Below, one piece after another: positions 6,506-13,591 of a stretch of 13,591 bases of DNA. The DNA is taken from the NCBI GenBank assembly GCA_002338605.1, contig DDIP01000167.1:538-14128 (forward strand), given 5' to 3'. Positions within the stretch are counted from its first letter, which is position 1; every line of letters begins with the position of its first letter. A program made the translations under genes and the position numbers. The stretch comes from Proteobacteria bacterium UBA1847 (GTDB lineage Bacteria > Pseudomonadota > Gammaproteobacteria > Steroidobacterales > Woeseiaceae). A model generated the notes under the pieces. The model saw only the letters and a program-made list of their open reading frames with translations, was not told the origin of the DNA and did no database searches.

Positions 6506-7567
6506 TTAGTCTGCCGCACGTCGCGCGACTCTCCGGCGTACGATTGCCCCGCGCTCGTACCAGCCTTTGCTCGAATTCACGATGCGCACCACCGATAACA
6601 TCACCGGCACTTCGACGAGCACACCGACCACGGTGGCCAGTGCTGCGCCGGATTCAAAACCAAACAGTACGATTGCGGTCGCAACAGCAAGCTCGAAAAA
6701 GTTGCTGGCACCGATCAGTGCTGAGGGCGCTGCGACGCAGTGCGCAACTCCGAAAGTTCGGTTCAATAGGTACGCAAGACCAGAATTGAAATACACCTGA
6801 ATCAGAATTGGCACAGCCAACAACGCAATGATAAGAGGCTGCGCAATAATCTGCTCACCCTGAAAACCGAACAGCAGAACGAGCGTGGCCAAGAGTGCAA
6901 TTAACGACGCCGGACCGAGCCGTTTGAGCGCGGCCTGCACGCCGGCCAAACCACCCCGTGTAATCAGTTGCCGACGCAGTAGTTGGGCGATAATCACCGG
7001 CACAACAATATCGAGAGCCACGGAGAGGAATAACGTTTGCCACGGCACCGTGATCGCCGACAGGCCAAGGAGCAAGCCCACGATCGGGGCAAAGGCGAAC
7101 ACCATGATCAGGTCGTTCACTGCCACCTGGCTCAGGGTGAAATGCGGTTCACCGTCTGAAAGATTACTCCACACAAACACCATCGCCGTACAGGGCGCTG
7201 CAGCAAGAATGATAAGACCGGCAATGTAGGAGGTGATCTGCTCGGCCGGCAGATACGGCGCAAACAGATGCCCGATAAAGAACCAGCTCAGTGCCGCCAT
7301 CGAGAAGGGTTTGACTGCCCAGTTAATGAACAAAGTTACGCCGACACCACGCCAATGTTCCTTGACCTGCCCCAATGCTCCGAAGTCGATCTTCAATAGC
7401 ATAGGGATAATCATCAACCAGACCAGCACCGCGACCGGCAGGTTGACCTGCGCAATCTCAAAGGAGCCAATTGCATGAAACACGTCTGGCAAGAAGTGTC
7501 CGAGCGCGACGCCGACTACGATGCAAAGCGCCACCCAAAGTGTGAGATAGCGTTCGAAAATCGACAT
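6506..7567 (-). CDS. acr3: ACR3-family arsenite efflux transporter
   Basis: This 353-residue inner-membrane transporter has about ten hydrophobic helices and the expected ACR3 landmarks: the cysteine thought to bind arsenite in [13 protein letters not shown] (C126), the [10 protein letters not shown] and INWAVKPF segments, and [10 protein letters not shown] near the end with its conserved glutamate. It exports As(III) driven by the proton gradient. The ATG at 7567 overlaps the last base of the arsR stop (TGATG), so the two genes are translationally coupled; a TTG one codon upstream is less likely. The protein ends in a short Arg-rich cytoplasmic tail. It is the middle gene of an arsR-acr3-arsC operon. 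Confidence 0.95.
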   Translation of the reverse strand: MSIFERYLTLWVALCIVVGVALGHFLPDVFHAIGSFEIAQVNLPVAVLVWLMIIPMLLKIDFGALGQVKEHWRGVGVTLFINWAVKPFSMAALSWFFIGHLFAPYLPAEQITSYIAGLIILAAAPCTAMVFVWSNLSDGEPHFTLSQVAVNDLIMVFAFAPIVGLLLGLSAITVPWQTLFLSVALDIVVPVIIAQLLRRQLITRGGLAGVQAALKRLGPASLIALLATLVLLFGFQGEQIIAQPLIIALLAVPILIQVYFNSGLAYLLNRTFGVAHCVAAPSALIGASNFFELAVATAIVLFGFESGAALATVVGVLVEVPVMLSVVRIVNSSKGWYERGAIVRRRVARRAAD

Positions 7568-7929
7568 CAACCAGCTCCCCGCGATTTCGTACTTTTATCG
7601 GTTGTTGCAGGTGCCAGGGCATTCAAAAAATGACGCAGCGGCTCGAGGACCAGCGGATTCAGTGAATAGCAAACCCGTGGTCTTTCGATTTCTCCGGTGA
7701 TGATTCCCGCCGCCTTGAGAATTCGCAGATGTTCGGAGGTAGTGGACTGCGCCAAGCCAATCTCCTCGACGATATCGCAACCAATACAGGTTTGCCGTGC
7801 GTGAAGCATCGAAACGATGCCGATTCGCGCTGGATGCCCGAGCGCCTTAGCTAGCGCTGCGATGGCAATGTCATCAGGCGCCTTTGTTTGGTCATTAGTC
7901 TCTTCAATTGATAGCGCTTGTGCAGACAT
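7567..7929 (-). CDS. arsR: ArsR-family arsenite-responsive repressor
   Basis: This 120-residue winged helix-turn-helix repressor has the landmarks ALAKALGHPARIGIVSML, the recognition region AQSTTSEHLRILKAAGII (about 60-77) and the wing EIERPRVCYSL. Cysteines C48 and C51 (RQTCIGCD) lie at the start of the helix-turn-helix and C87 lies in the wing. This is not the CVC arrangement of plasmid R773 ArsR, but the three cysteines could form an As(III) site. It should repress its own operon and release DNA on As(III) binding. It is preceded by a promoter with an overlapping inverted-repeat operator. The Shine-Dalgarno sequence is weak. Confidence 0.93.
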   Translation of the reverse strand: MSAQALSIEETNDQTKAPDDIAIAALAKALGHPARIGIVSMLHARQTCIGCDIVEEIGLAQSTTSEHLRILKAAGIITGEIERPRVCYSLNPLVLEPLRHFLNALAPATTDKSTKSRGAG

Positions 7930-7940
7930 CGGTTGCTACT

Positions 7941-7967
7941 ATATCGTTATTCGACGATATACGATAT
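7941..7967 (-). promoter_or_regulatory. ArsR operator (inverted repeat plus third half-site)
   Basis: ATATCGT (7941-7947) and ACGATAT (7954-7960) form a perfect 7-bp inverted repeat with a 6-bp centre. A further ACGATAT copy at 7961-7967 abuts it and overlaps the -10 box of the arsR promoter, so binding would block transcription. AT-rich imperfect dyads of this kind are typical of ArsR/SmtB operators. Confidence 0.75.
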
Positions 7968-7991
7968 TAGCAGGGACAGCGCGTTCGTCAA
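7964..7991 (-). promoter_or_regulatory. Promoter of the arsR-acr3-arsC operon
   Basis: Minus strand: -35 TTGACG (7986-7991), 16-bp spacer, -10 TAATAT (7964-7969). The -10 ends 34 nt upstream of the arsR ATG, and the operator half-site overlaps it. Confidence 0.65.
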
Positions 7992-8033
7992 ATGGGCAGA
8001 AGATACTTTGACCGGTAAAATGAGCGCGCGGAG

Positions 8034-8097
8034 TCTTGGCGATTAGGGGAAAATCGCGCCGTTGTCCCCAATCGTTCGTTAGCGCCTCGTGCCAAGA
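8034..8097 (-). terminator. Nested inverted repeats between the mer/bufferin and arsenic operons
   Basis: An outer repeat TCTTGGC (8034-8040) / GCCAAGA (8091-8097) encloses an inner one, GATTAGGGGA (8041-8050) / TCCCCAATC (8065-8073), with a single bulged base. An alternative stem, GCGATT/AATCGC (8039-8044 and 8052-8057), overlaps it. The position after the oxidoreductase stop fits a transcription end for the upstream operon. Only a short TTTT (8017-8020) follows, so an intrinsic terminator is uncertain. Confidence 0.35.
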
Positions 8098-8135
8098 TGC
8101 CAGCGACAGATTCTCCGTGAAGGCTAAGTCTTGAG

Positions 8136-9485
8136 CTAGATCATCGAACCCAGGTCCGACCCCACCGACGGATACGCGCTGATCATTCTTTTCAGATCGG
8201 CAGTCTTCATGCCGGACTTGATGGCCAGTCCGAATATGTTGATAAGTTCGGCGTATTCAGGGCCGAACAGGTGCGCGCCCACTATTTCGTCCGTTTGATT
8301 GTCGATAAGCACTTTGACGGCGGCGCAATCCTCACCGACTCGCATGTTTGAATACCAGTCGCCCGTGTCGGTGAACTTCGACCGAAAATCGATGCCGAGT
8401 TCCTTCGCCTCGGATTCGAGCAAGCCGACGCGTGTAAGCTCCGGTATGGTAAAGACGGCGGTCGGTACACCACGATAGTCGGCGGTCTTACTGTTGCCCT
8501 TCAACATATTCGAGGCCGCAATCTTGCCTTCATGGAAGGATATCGGCGTCAGCGGCCAACCTTCGGTATCGCTTGCATCGCCGGCTGCGTAAACGGATGC
8601 GTTGGAAACGCTTTGCAGATATTCGTTAACCCTGACGCCTCGATCACTGAACTCTACGTTGGCCGCTTCGAGGTTCAGACGGTCAAGTGCGGCTACACGC
8701 CCGGCGCCGTGCACCACCAGGTCCGTAATCCAGCTTTCGACATTGCCGTCCGTAATTGCCGACACCTCGAACCCATCATCGAGTTTCTTGATCGATTGAA
8801 CATCTGTTTGCGGACAAAACTCGACGCCAATCCTTTCCGTTCGCTGCACAAGCTTGTCAACCAGGTCGGGATCGAACGCAGGTAACGGACGTATACCGTG
8901 GTCAAGAACACACACATCGCTCCCGGCGCGCGCCGCGATGTGTGAGAATTCGAAAGATATGAAACCACCGCCGACGAACAGGATTCTTTTCGGCAAGGCC
9001 TCCAGCTCGAGGAACTGCGTGCTGTCAATCATATGCTCGGCGCCCGGCACCGAGACGTCTCGTGGGCGGGCGCCTGTCGCTATCAACGTGTACTGAGCCT
9101 CAAGTAACGAACTTCCGACTTCGACGCTATTGGCGTTTATAAACCGCGCGCTTCCATGAAAGGTCTCAACGCCGTTCTTTTTCAGACCGCCTTCAACGCG
9201 GGCCGGCATCCTGTCCGTGAAGGTCCGTTTGAAGGCCATCAGATCAGCCCAGTTGATGCGCAAGTCGTCCGCCTCAACGCCTTTGCCGCGCATGAGATTC
9301 ACGGCATCCACCAACTCGGCACCGCGACGAAGCATTTTCTTCGGATCGCATCCGCGCAGCGCACAGGTTCCACCGTAAGGCAGTTCATCGATAACAGCCA
9401 CCTGCCAGCCCGCCGATGCGCACCGATTCGCGGCAGACGTGGCCGCGGTACCGGCGCCAATAATGACAAGGTCGAATGATTTCAT
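8136..9485 (-). CDS. FAD-dependent pyridine nucleotide-disulfide oxidoreductase, atypical
   Basis: This 449-residue flavoenzyme belongs to the glutathione reductase/mercuric reductase superfamily. Visible are the FAD-binding GAGTAA (residues 10-15), the redox pair GGTCALRGC (C41, C46), the NAD(P)H-binding VGGGFISFEFSHIAARAG (171-188), the second FAD motif YAAGDAS (299-305) and the C-terminal interface domain. The usual catalytic His of true disulfide reductases, in an HP motif near the C-terminus, is replaced by Tyr438 (SAYPSVGSD), and the partner Glu position by Ser443. It lacks the N-terminal HMA domain and C-terminal vicinal cysteines of MerA. It starts 25 bp after the bufC-like gene, so it probably belongs to the same operon. 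Its substrate is unknown; a redox partner for the cysteine-peptide pathway or for mercury-thiol complexes is inference. Confidence 0.85.
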   Translation of the reverse strand: MKSFDLVIIGAGTAATSAANRCASAGWQVAVIDELPYGGTCALRGCDPKKMLRRGAELVDAVNLMRGKGVEADDLRINWADLMAFKRTFTDRMPARVEGGLKKNGVETFHGSARFINANSVEVGSSLLEAQYTLIATGARPRDVSVPGAEHMIDSTQFLELEALPKRILFVGGGFISFEFSHIAARAGSDVCVLDHGIRPLPAFDPDLVDKLVQRTERIGVEFCPQTDVQSIKKLDDGFEVSAITDGNVESWITDLVVHGAGRVAALDRLNLEAANVEFSDRGVRVNEYLQSVSNASVYAAGDASDTEGWPLTPISFHEGKIAASNMLKGNSKTADYRGVPTAVFTIPELTRVGLLESEAKELGIDFRSKFTDTGDWYSNMRVGEDCAAVKVLIDNQTDEIVGAHLFGPEYAELINIFGLAIKSGMKTADLKRMISAYPSVGSDLGSMI

Positions 9486-9510
9486 CGCGCGTATTTCCCT
9501 AAGTGCAGTT

Positions 9511-10311
9511 TCAGTAACGCGGCTCGTCCGCGAACGAATGGCCTATTTCGATTGACGCAATCCAGCCGTGGGCCAGCGCCCGATGCAATGCGGTCGCGAT
9601 CCGCCGCGGCACGCTGGCTGGGTCGAGTTCCTCCGCCAAGCGTTCGCTCGCCACGGCCAGTTCTGGCTCTCTGGCGATAATGTCAAGTACGGCGTGGTTG
9701 TCGGTATCCACCCCAACCAACATGGGTCTGTATTGCTCGCCGCGCCAAATGGCAATGTAGTGCACCGGTGCGGCTTCCAATTCAATACCCTCACCTTTTT
9801 CCAGCCACACACGGTCGGCATTGCTGCCAAGTGTTAGCAACGTGAGCGTGGGCATCAACCGGATGTGAAGCGATGGCCACTCCTCTGGCGTAAAAGCGTG
9901 CAATCGTTGTGCATCGGCGGCGTTTGCATCCGGCCCATCAAAAACGTTCAGCGCCGCCCACTCGATAGCGGCGAGATCGCCCAGCATCGGAGATTCTTCT
10001 GCACGCAACCAATTTGCAAACCGATGCCCGAACTCGCGGAGGCTGGGCGAACCCGACGGATTAGCCAGGGCATAATCGGCGGCGCAGCGCGCGAAGTTTT
10101 TCTTGCCGAGTATTTTCTCTGTCACTGGAAAGTCGTGCGCAAGAGCGGCTTCGAGTCGAATGAAGTACGCGTTGCGATACACGTCGAGCCGGTCGTTGGG
10201 ACTGGTGCAACCGAGCGATCGAACCTGCCCCGCCAAATTCTCCTCATGACGCCCGCGATACAGGAACTCACGAAACTGTGCTTGGAATTCGCCTAGCCGT
10301 GTTGATCTCAC
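9511..10311 (-). CDS. bufC: DUF2063 protein, BufC/HvfC-type partner of the MNIO enzyme
   Basis: This 266-residue cytoplasmic protein has an N-terminal DUF2063 domain (about 5-95: GEFQAQFREFL, then LDVYRNAYFIRLEAALAHDFPV and the helices after it) and a C-terminal domain with IEWAALNVFDGPDA and HYIAIWRGE. DUF2063 proteins were long annotated as putative DNA-binding, but they accompany DUF692 oxidases and serve as peptide-binding partners in making bufferin-type peptides. It follows the oxidase gene by 8 nt. The start is taken as GTG because no earlier start fits and no nearby ATG preserves the domain; the ribosome binding site is poor, so coupling to the preceding gene is likely. The natural substrate would be the cysteine-rich tail of the protein encoded at 11905-12624. 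Confidence 0.85.
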   Translation of the reverse strand: MRSTRLGEFQAQFREFLYRGRHEENLAGQVRSLGCTSPNDRLDVYRNAYFIRLEAALAHDFPVTEKILGKKNFARCAADYALANPSGSPSLREFGHRFANWLRAEESPMLGDLAAIEWAALNVFDGPDANAADAQRLHAFTPEEWPSLHIRLMPTLTLLTLGSNADRVWLEKGEGIELEAAPVHYIAIWRGEQYRPMLVGVDTDNHAVLDIIAREPELAVASERLAEELDPASVPRRIATALHRALAHGWIASIEIGHSFADEPRY

Positions 10312-10319
10312 GGTGTGAT

Positions 10320-11147
10320 CTAGGCCGCGCGCTGACGGACGTGCTCGACCTCTTCGAGCAGCTCAGCCAATGGCGGAATGTTGTCGTCACGTTCAATACA
10401 AACCGGCACTGGCCCATATCGGGTGCGCGCTGCGTCATACAGATGCCAGACATCCTTTGACACCGGGTGATCGTGCGTGTCGATCTTGAGGGCACTATGA
10501 GTGCTATGGCCGGCGAGATGATGTTGTGCGACCCGCTCTGCTGGTATGGCGTTGAGGTAGGTCATGGGATCAAAGCCATGGTTATGTGCGCTGACAACGA
10601 TATTGTTCAGGTCGAGCAGTAACAAGCAGTCGGCTCGTTCCGCGACAGCAATGAGAAACTCCCACTCTTTCATGCTGCTCCAGTCGAATTCGGCGTAGCT
10701 CGACAGGTTTTCAATCAGGATTTGTCGGCCGAGCGTGTCCTGCACCTGGGCGATGCGATCGGCCACGTGCACGATCACCTCTTCCGCGTAAGGCAGGGGC
10801 AGCAGATCGTGCAGGTGATGACCGCCGTGACGGGTCCAACACAGGTGATCCGAGAGCGAGAGCGGCTCGAAGCGATCGACGAGATCGTTGAGCGCCTTGA
10901 GATAGTTTTCGTCGAGTGGATCCGTACCGCCAAGGTTCATTGACACACCGTGAAAGGCGACCGGGTAGTGGCTTCTTACGTCATCCAGGACCGCCAATGG
11001 TTGACCGCCGGGCACCATGAAATTTTCGGTGATCAGTTCCAGCCAGTCGACCGGGATCTCTCCGCTCCGCGCGTCCGCGTAAACCGGCGGTCGCAAGCCA
11101 AGTCCGATCTCCGCGACGACGATTTCCTTATTGATGGCAAGGCTCAT
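10320..11147 (-). CDS. bufB: DUF692 multinuclear non-heme iron-dependent oxidase (MNIO), BufB/HvfB-type
   Basis: This 275-residue TIM-barrel enzyme belongs to the family that oxidatively modifies cysteines in peptide substrates (MbnB, HvfB and BufB are members). Likely metal-binding residues are present in order: H66 (VAFHGVSMNLGG), D100-H101 (SDHLCW), E146-N147 (IENLSSY), D179 with N181-N182 (LLDLNN), H214 (LAGHS), D223/H225/H227 (DTHDHP) and E252 (CIERDD). The length is normal. In BufB systems the enzyme converts Cys residues of the precursor to thiooxazole-type groups using O2, in the cytoplasm. The ATG overlaps the stop of a 20-codon ORF (ATGA), and a stop at 11169-11171 limits any extension. 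It precedes its DUF2063 partner by 8 nt and follows merB, an unusual place for this family. Confidence 0.93.
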   Translation of the reverse strand: MSLAINKEIVVAEIGLGLRPPVYADARSGEIPVDWLELITENFMVPGGQPLAVLDDVRSHYPVAFHGVSMNLGGTDPLDENYLKALNDLVDRFEPLSLSDHLCWTRHGGHHLHDLLPLPYAEEVIVHVADRIAQVQDTLGRQILIENLSSYAEFDWSSMKEWEFLIAVAERADCLLLLDLNNIVVSAHNHGFDPMTYLNAIPAERVAQHHLAGHSTHSALKIDTHDHPVSKDVWHLYDAARTRYGPVPVCIERDDNIPPLAELLEEVEHVRQRAA

Positions 11148-11206
11148 CGACGACTGCGGTCCGGTAGCTTACCGCTTGCGCCAATGTTCTGAGGATTGTC
11201 TGTCAT
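11144..11206 (-). CDS. Possible 20-residue leader ORF coupled to the MNIO gene
   Basis: An ATG at 11206 opens a 20-codon frame (MTDNPQNIGASGKLPDRSRR) whose TGA overlaps the ATG of the oxidase gene. It fills most of the 87-bp gap after merB. There is no clear ribosome binding site and no cysteine, so it is not a bufferin. It could provide translational coupling for the oxidase, which itself lacks a Shine-Dalgarno sequence, or it could be chance. Confidence 0.25.
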   Translation of the reverse strand: MTDNPQNIGASGKLPDRSRR

Positions 11207-11234
11207 GGCCGATCTAACGCCGGTTGCCACATAC

Positions 11235-11888
11235 TCAACTTGCGACCGCCAGCCACTGATACTCGTATTTGATCTTGTGATGGGCTGCCGCCACGGAATC
11301 CTCAAGATCGAGTACGAATCCACCATCCTGCTTGCTTGACCAGGTCTCCGCCGTCTCACGGTCACGGAAAAAATGAACAAAATGACAAAAGCTCGTCACC
11401 ACGTCGCGATCGAATTCCGCCTCGTCCGGCAAAACATACGACAGGTGCACCGTTTCCGGAGAGGCGCACTCGACCCCGTTTGGCGACACCTCGAGGCGAA
11501 TCGGCTCTCCGGTCTGTTTGCACTTGGCGAGGACTTGACAGGTCTTGCCGATCAGGACGGGGATGAAGAGCGTGTCCCAGGCGCACCATCCATACAGGGT
11601 CACATCATCAATAACGATCTGATGTGATGACACCGGGTCGATTGCGAGGCCCCAAAAACCGATGACCGCGCCAGCATCATTGAAATACACTCCAGGCCAC
11701 TCTTTCAGTGTATCGACTGTCGTGGACAGCGGCACTCCGGTTTGCCGCGAGAGTACCTGCAGTTCCACCGGTTTGGCAGTGGCCAACTGTTGATAAAGGC
11801 AGCGTGCTATGCGTTGCTCGTCATCGCTGAGTTGAAAAAATAACTCTCCGAGTGCCTGAATGCGCGTTTTCGTTTGATCAGTCTTCAT
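11235..11888 (-). CDS. merB: Organomercurial lyase
   Basis: This 217-residue cytoplasmic enzyme cleaves carbon-mercury bonds, giving Hg(II) for MerA. The catalytic residues are visible: C102 and D105 in GWCAWDTLFIP (Cys96 and Asp99 of the R831b enzyme) and C168 in TSFCHFVHFF (Cys159). The structural cysteine in GKTCQVLAKC is also present. The N-terminal winged-helix-like region (about 10-65) is complete, as is the length. The ATG at 11888 was chosen because the family alignment begins there; the same frame is open to 12176, but that Arg-rich extension overlaps the preceding gene and is an artefact. GGGA lies upstream at acceptable spacing. The gene starts 16 bp after the MerC-bufferin fusion gene and is inserted between the presumed peptide precursor and its modifying enzyme. 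Confidence 0.95.
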   Translation of the reverse strand: MKTDQTKTRIQALGELFFQLSDDEQRIARCLYQQLATAKPVELQVLSRQTGVPLSTTVDTLKEWPGVYFNDAGAVIGFWGLAIDPVSSHQIVIDDVTLYGWCAWDTLFIPVLIGKTCQVLAKCKQTGEPIRLEVSPNGVECASPETVHLSYVLPDEAEFDRDVVTSFCHFVHFFRDRETAETWSSKQDGGFVLDLEDSVAAAHHKIKYEYQWLAVAS

Positions 11889-11897
11889 CACGTTGTC

Positions 11898-11912
11898 CCG
11901 TAAATCATTTAC
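11898..11912. repeat. 15-bp palindrome at the fusion gene/merB junction
   Basis: CGTAAAT and ATTTACG flank a single central base. The palindrome spans the stop codon of the fusion gene and the ribosome-binding region of merB. It is too tight to form an RNA hairpin with full pairing and may be chance. Confidence 0.25.
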
Positions 11913-12624
11913 GCTTTGCAGGATCGCCCGGCGATCCTGCAAGCAACTCGCCACCGCGTGCATAGCACTGTTTTTCCGGTACGTAAATGTAGCCTTCACC
12001 CTTGCAATCGTTTTGCGATGTGCAGGCATTGAAGGCCGTGGTGCAGGCCGTGGTCCCCTTGCACTCGTTGATGCCCCAACATGCAACCTCGCCCGCCTCC
12101 GCCTGCGGCACCAGCACGTCCACAGACTTGTACATGCCGTAGAAGGCGCCCGCCGCAGCGACACTGAGCGCCGCACCCGTCATTGCGCGACGTTGTAGGT
12201 TGGGTGTCGTGGACTCTGATTCGCTTGCCGGTACATCGCAGGCGACATCACAGGCAGGCGCTTGGCGGCCGTTGACGTAGTCCCACACACTGCCCGACAC
12301 CAATACGGCCAGCCCAACGTACACCGACCATGGCTGCGGAAATACGCCGGTGACCATGAACCACAGTCCGGCCGCGCCGAACGCCGCGCCGCCAAGCGAT
12401 AACCAAAAAGGCGCCATTCGCCCATGCTGTCGTATGGAGCGATACAGCAACCACAAACTGAAACCTGCGAAACTGACGAACAAGGGAAAGAGATAGGCGT
12501 CATGGACGATAAAGCCGAGCCCCACTGTGCCGAGTGCCGCAAGCACCGCCGGGATACCCAGGCAGCAGGCTGCCGCAACGCCGGCACCGAGCAGAGCTGC
12601 AAATTGTTTTATGAATGCTTTCAT
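11905..12624 (-). CDS. MerC transporter fused to a BufA2-like cysteine-rich metallophore domain
   Basis: A continuous 239-residue ORF with two parts. Residues 1-130 are a MerC-type mercury transporter: four hydrophobic helices (about 8-36, 40-60, 70-93 and 97-117), the vicinal pair C20-C21 in helix 1 and a cytoplasmic pair C125/C129 (PACDVAC). After a Ser/Glu/Thr-rich linker, residues 145-165 (RRAMTGAALSVAAAGAFYGM) form a further hydrophobic segment with a leading twin arginine. Residues 178-239 carry six cysteines (C182, C188, C194, C201, C207, C220) in a pattern like BufA2 bufferins: ACWGINECKG, TTACTTAFNAC, SQNDCKGEGY, EKQCYARGG. The bufferin part should face the periplasm, tethered or released at A175-E-A177. 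GGAG precedes the ATG, and merA ends 12 nt upstream. A normal MerC ends near residue 140 and normal bufferins are separate peptides, so this is a genuine fusion. Confidence 0.88.
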   Translation of the reverse strand: MKAFIKQFAALLGAGVAAACCLGIPAVLAALGTVGLGFIVHDAYLFPLFVSFAGFSLWLLYRSIRQHGRMAPFWLSLGGAAFGAAGLWFMVTGVFPQPWSVYVGLAVLVSGSVWDYVNGRQAPACDVACDVPASESESTTPNLQRRAMTGAALSVAAAGAFYGMYKSVDVLVPQAEAGEVACWGINECKGTTACTTAFNACTSQNDCKGEGYIYVPEKQCYARGGELLAGSPGDPAKRK

Positions 12625-12636
12625 CAGCCGCTCCAG

Positions 12637-13591
<955 letters not shown>

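Noticed and set aside
11889..12176. 96-residue N-terminal extension in the merB frame
   Set aside because: Arg-rich, overlaps the fusion gene in another frame, and MerB homology begins at the ATG at 11888 with a normal total length.
11905..12624. Fusion explained as a frameshift joining merC and a bufferin gene
   Set aside because: Both domains are complete, including the MerC C-terminal cysteine pair, and are joined by a coherent linker and a hydrophobic segment in one frame. Raw reads would still be needed to exclude an assembly error.

Overview
The window is a metal and metalloid resistance island from a fairly GC-rich proteobacterium. The protein families (ACR3 with a low-molecular-weight ArsC, CusCB-type efflux, MerA/MerB/MerC) and general style fit a gammaproteobacterium, but no phylogenetic marker is present, so this is an inference. 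Every gene I can support lies on the minus strand, so transcription runs from high to low coordinates. I see no tRNA, rRNA, CRISPR array, transposase or complete insertion sequence.

Right-hand region (13591 to 8136), in order of transcription: the C-terminal part of mercuric reductase merA (cut by the window edge); a single ORF that joins a MerC-type mercury transporter to a cysteine-rich peptide resembling the BufA2 bufferin metallophores; merB (organomercurial lyase); a DUF692 multinuclear non-heme iron oxidase (MNIO, bufB/hvfB type); its DUF2063 partner (bufC/hvfC type); and an FAD-dependent pyridine nucleotide oxidoreductase that lacks the usual C-terminal His/Glu pair. The short gaps and overlaps suggest one operon. 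It would combine classical mercury detoxification (import, C-Hg cleavage, Hg(II) reduction) with the machinery that makes an oxidatively modified, cysteine-rich metal-binding peptide. This hybrid is the most interesting part of the window.

Middle region (8135 to 6064): a structured intergenic stretch, then an arsR-acr3-arsC arsenic operon with a clear promoter and an ArsR-like inverted-repeat operator. After it comes about 0.7 kb holding only one small unrecognised ORF.

Left-hand region (5370 to 1): a promoter with MerR-family architecture (TTGACA, 19-bp spacer containing a dyad) drives a merT-like, merP-like, outer-membrane protein and thioredoxin-fold cassette. Next come a CueR-like MerR-family regulator, a small exported cysteine-rich protein, and the first two genes of a CusCB(A)-type heavy-metal efflux system (TolC-family channel, then an adaptor cut by the window edge; the RND pump would lie beyond position 1). 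Two genes here, merT-like and the cysteine-rich protein, start only 7 nt after a -10 box and lack a ribosome binding site, which suggests leaderless mRNAs.

Together the modules cover uptake and reduction of mercury, arsenate reduction and arsenite export, periplasmic metal binding by several cysteine-rich proteins, and export of a further cation, probably Cu/Ag.
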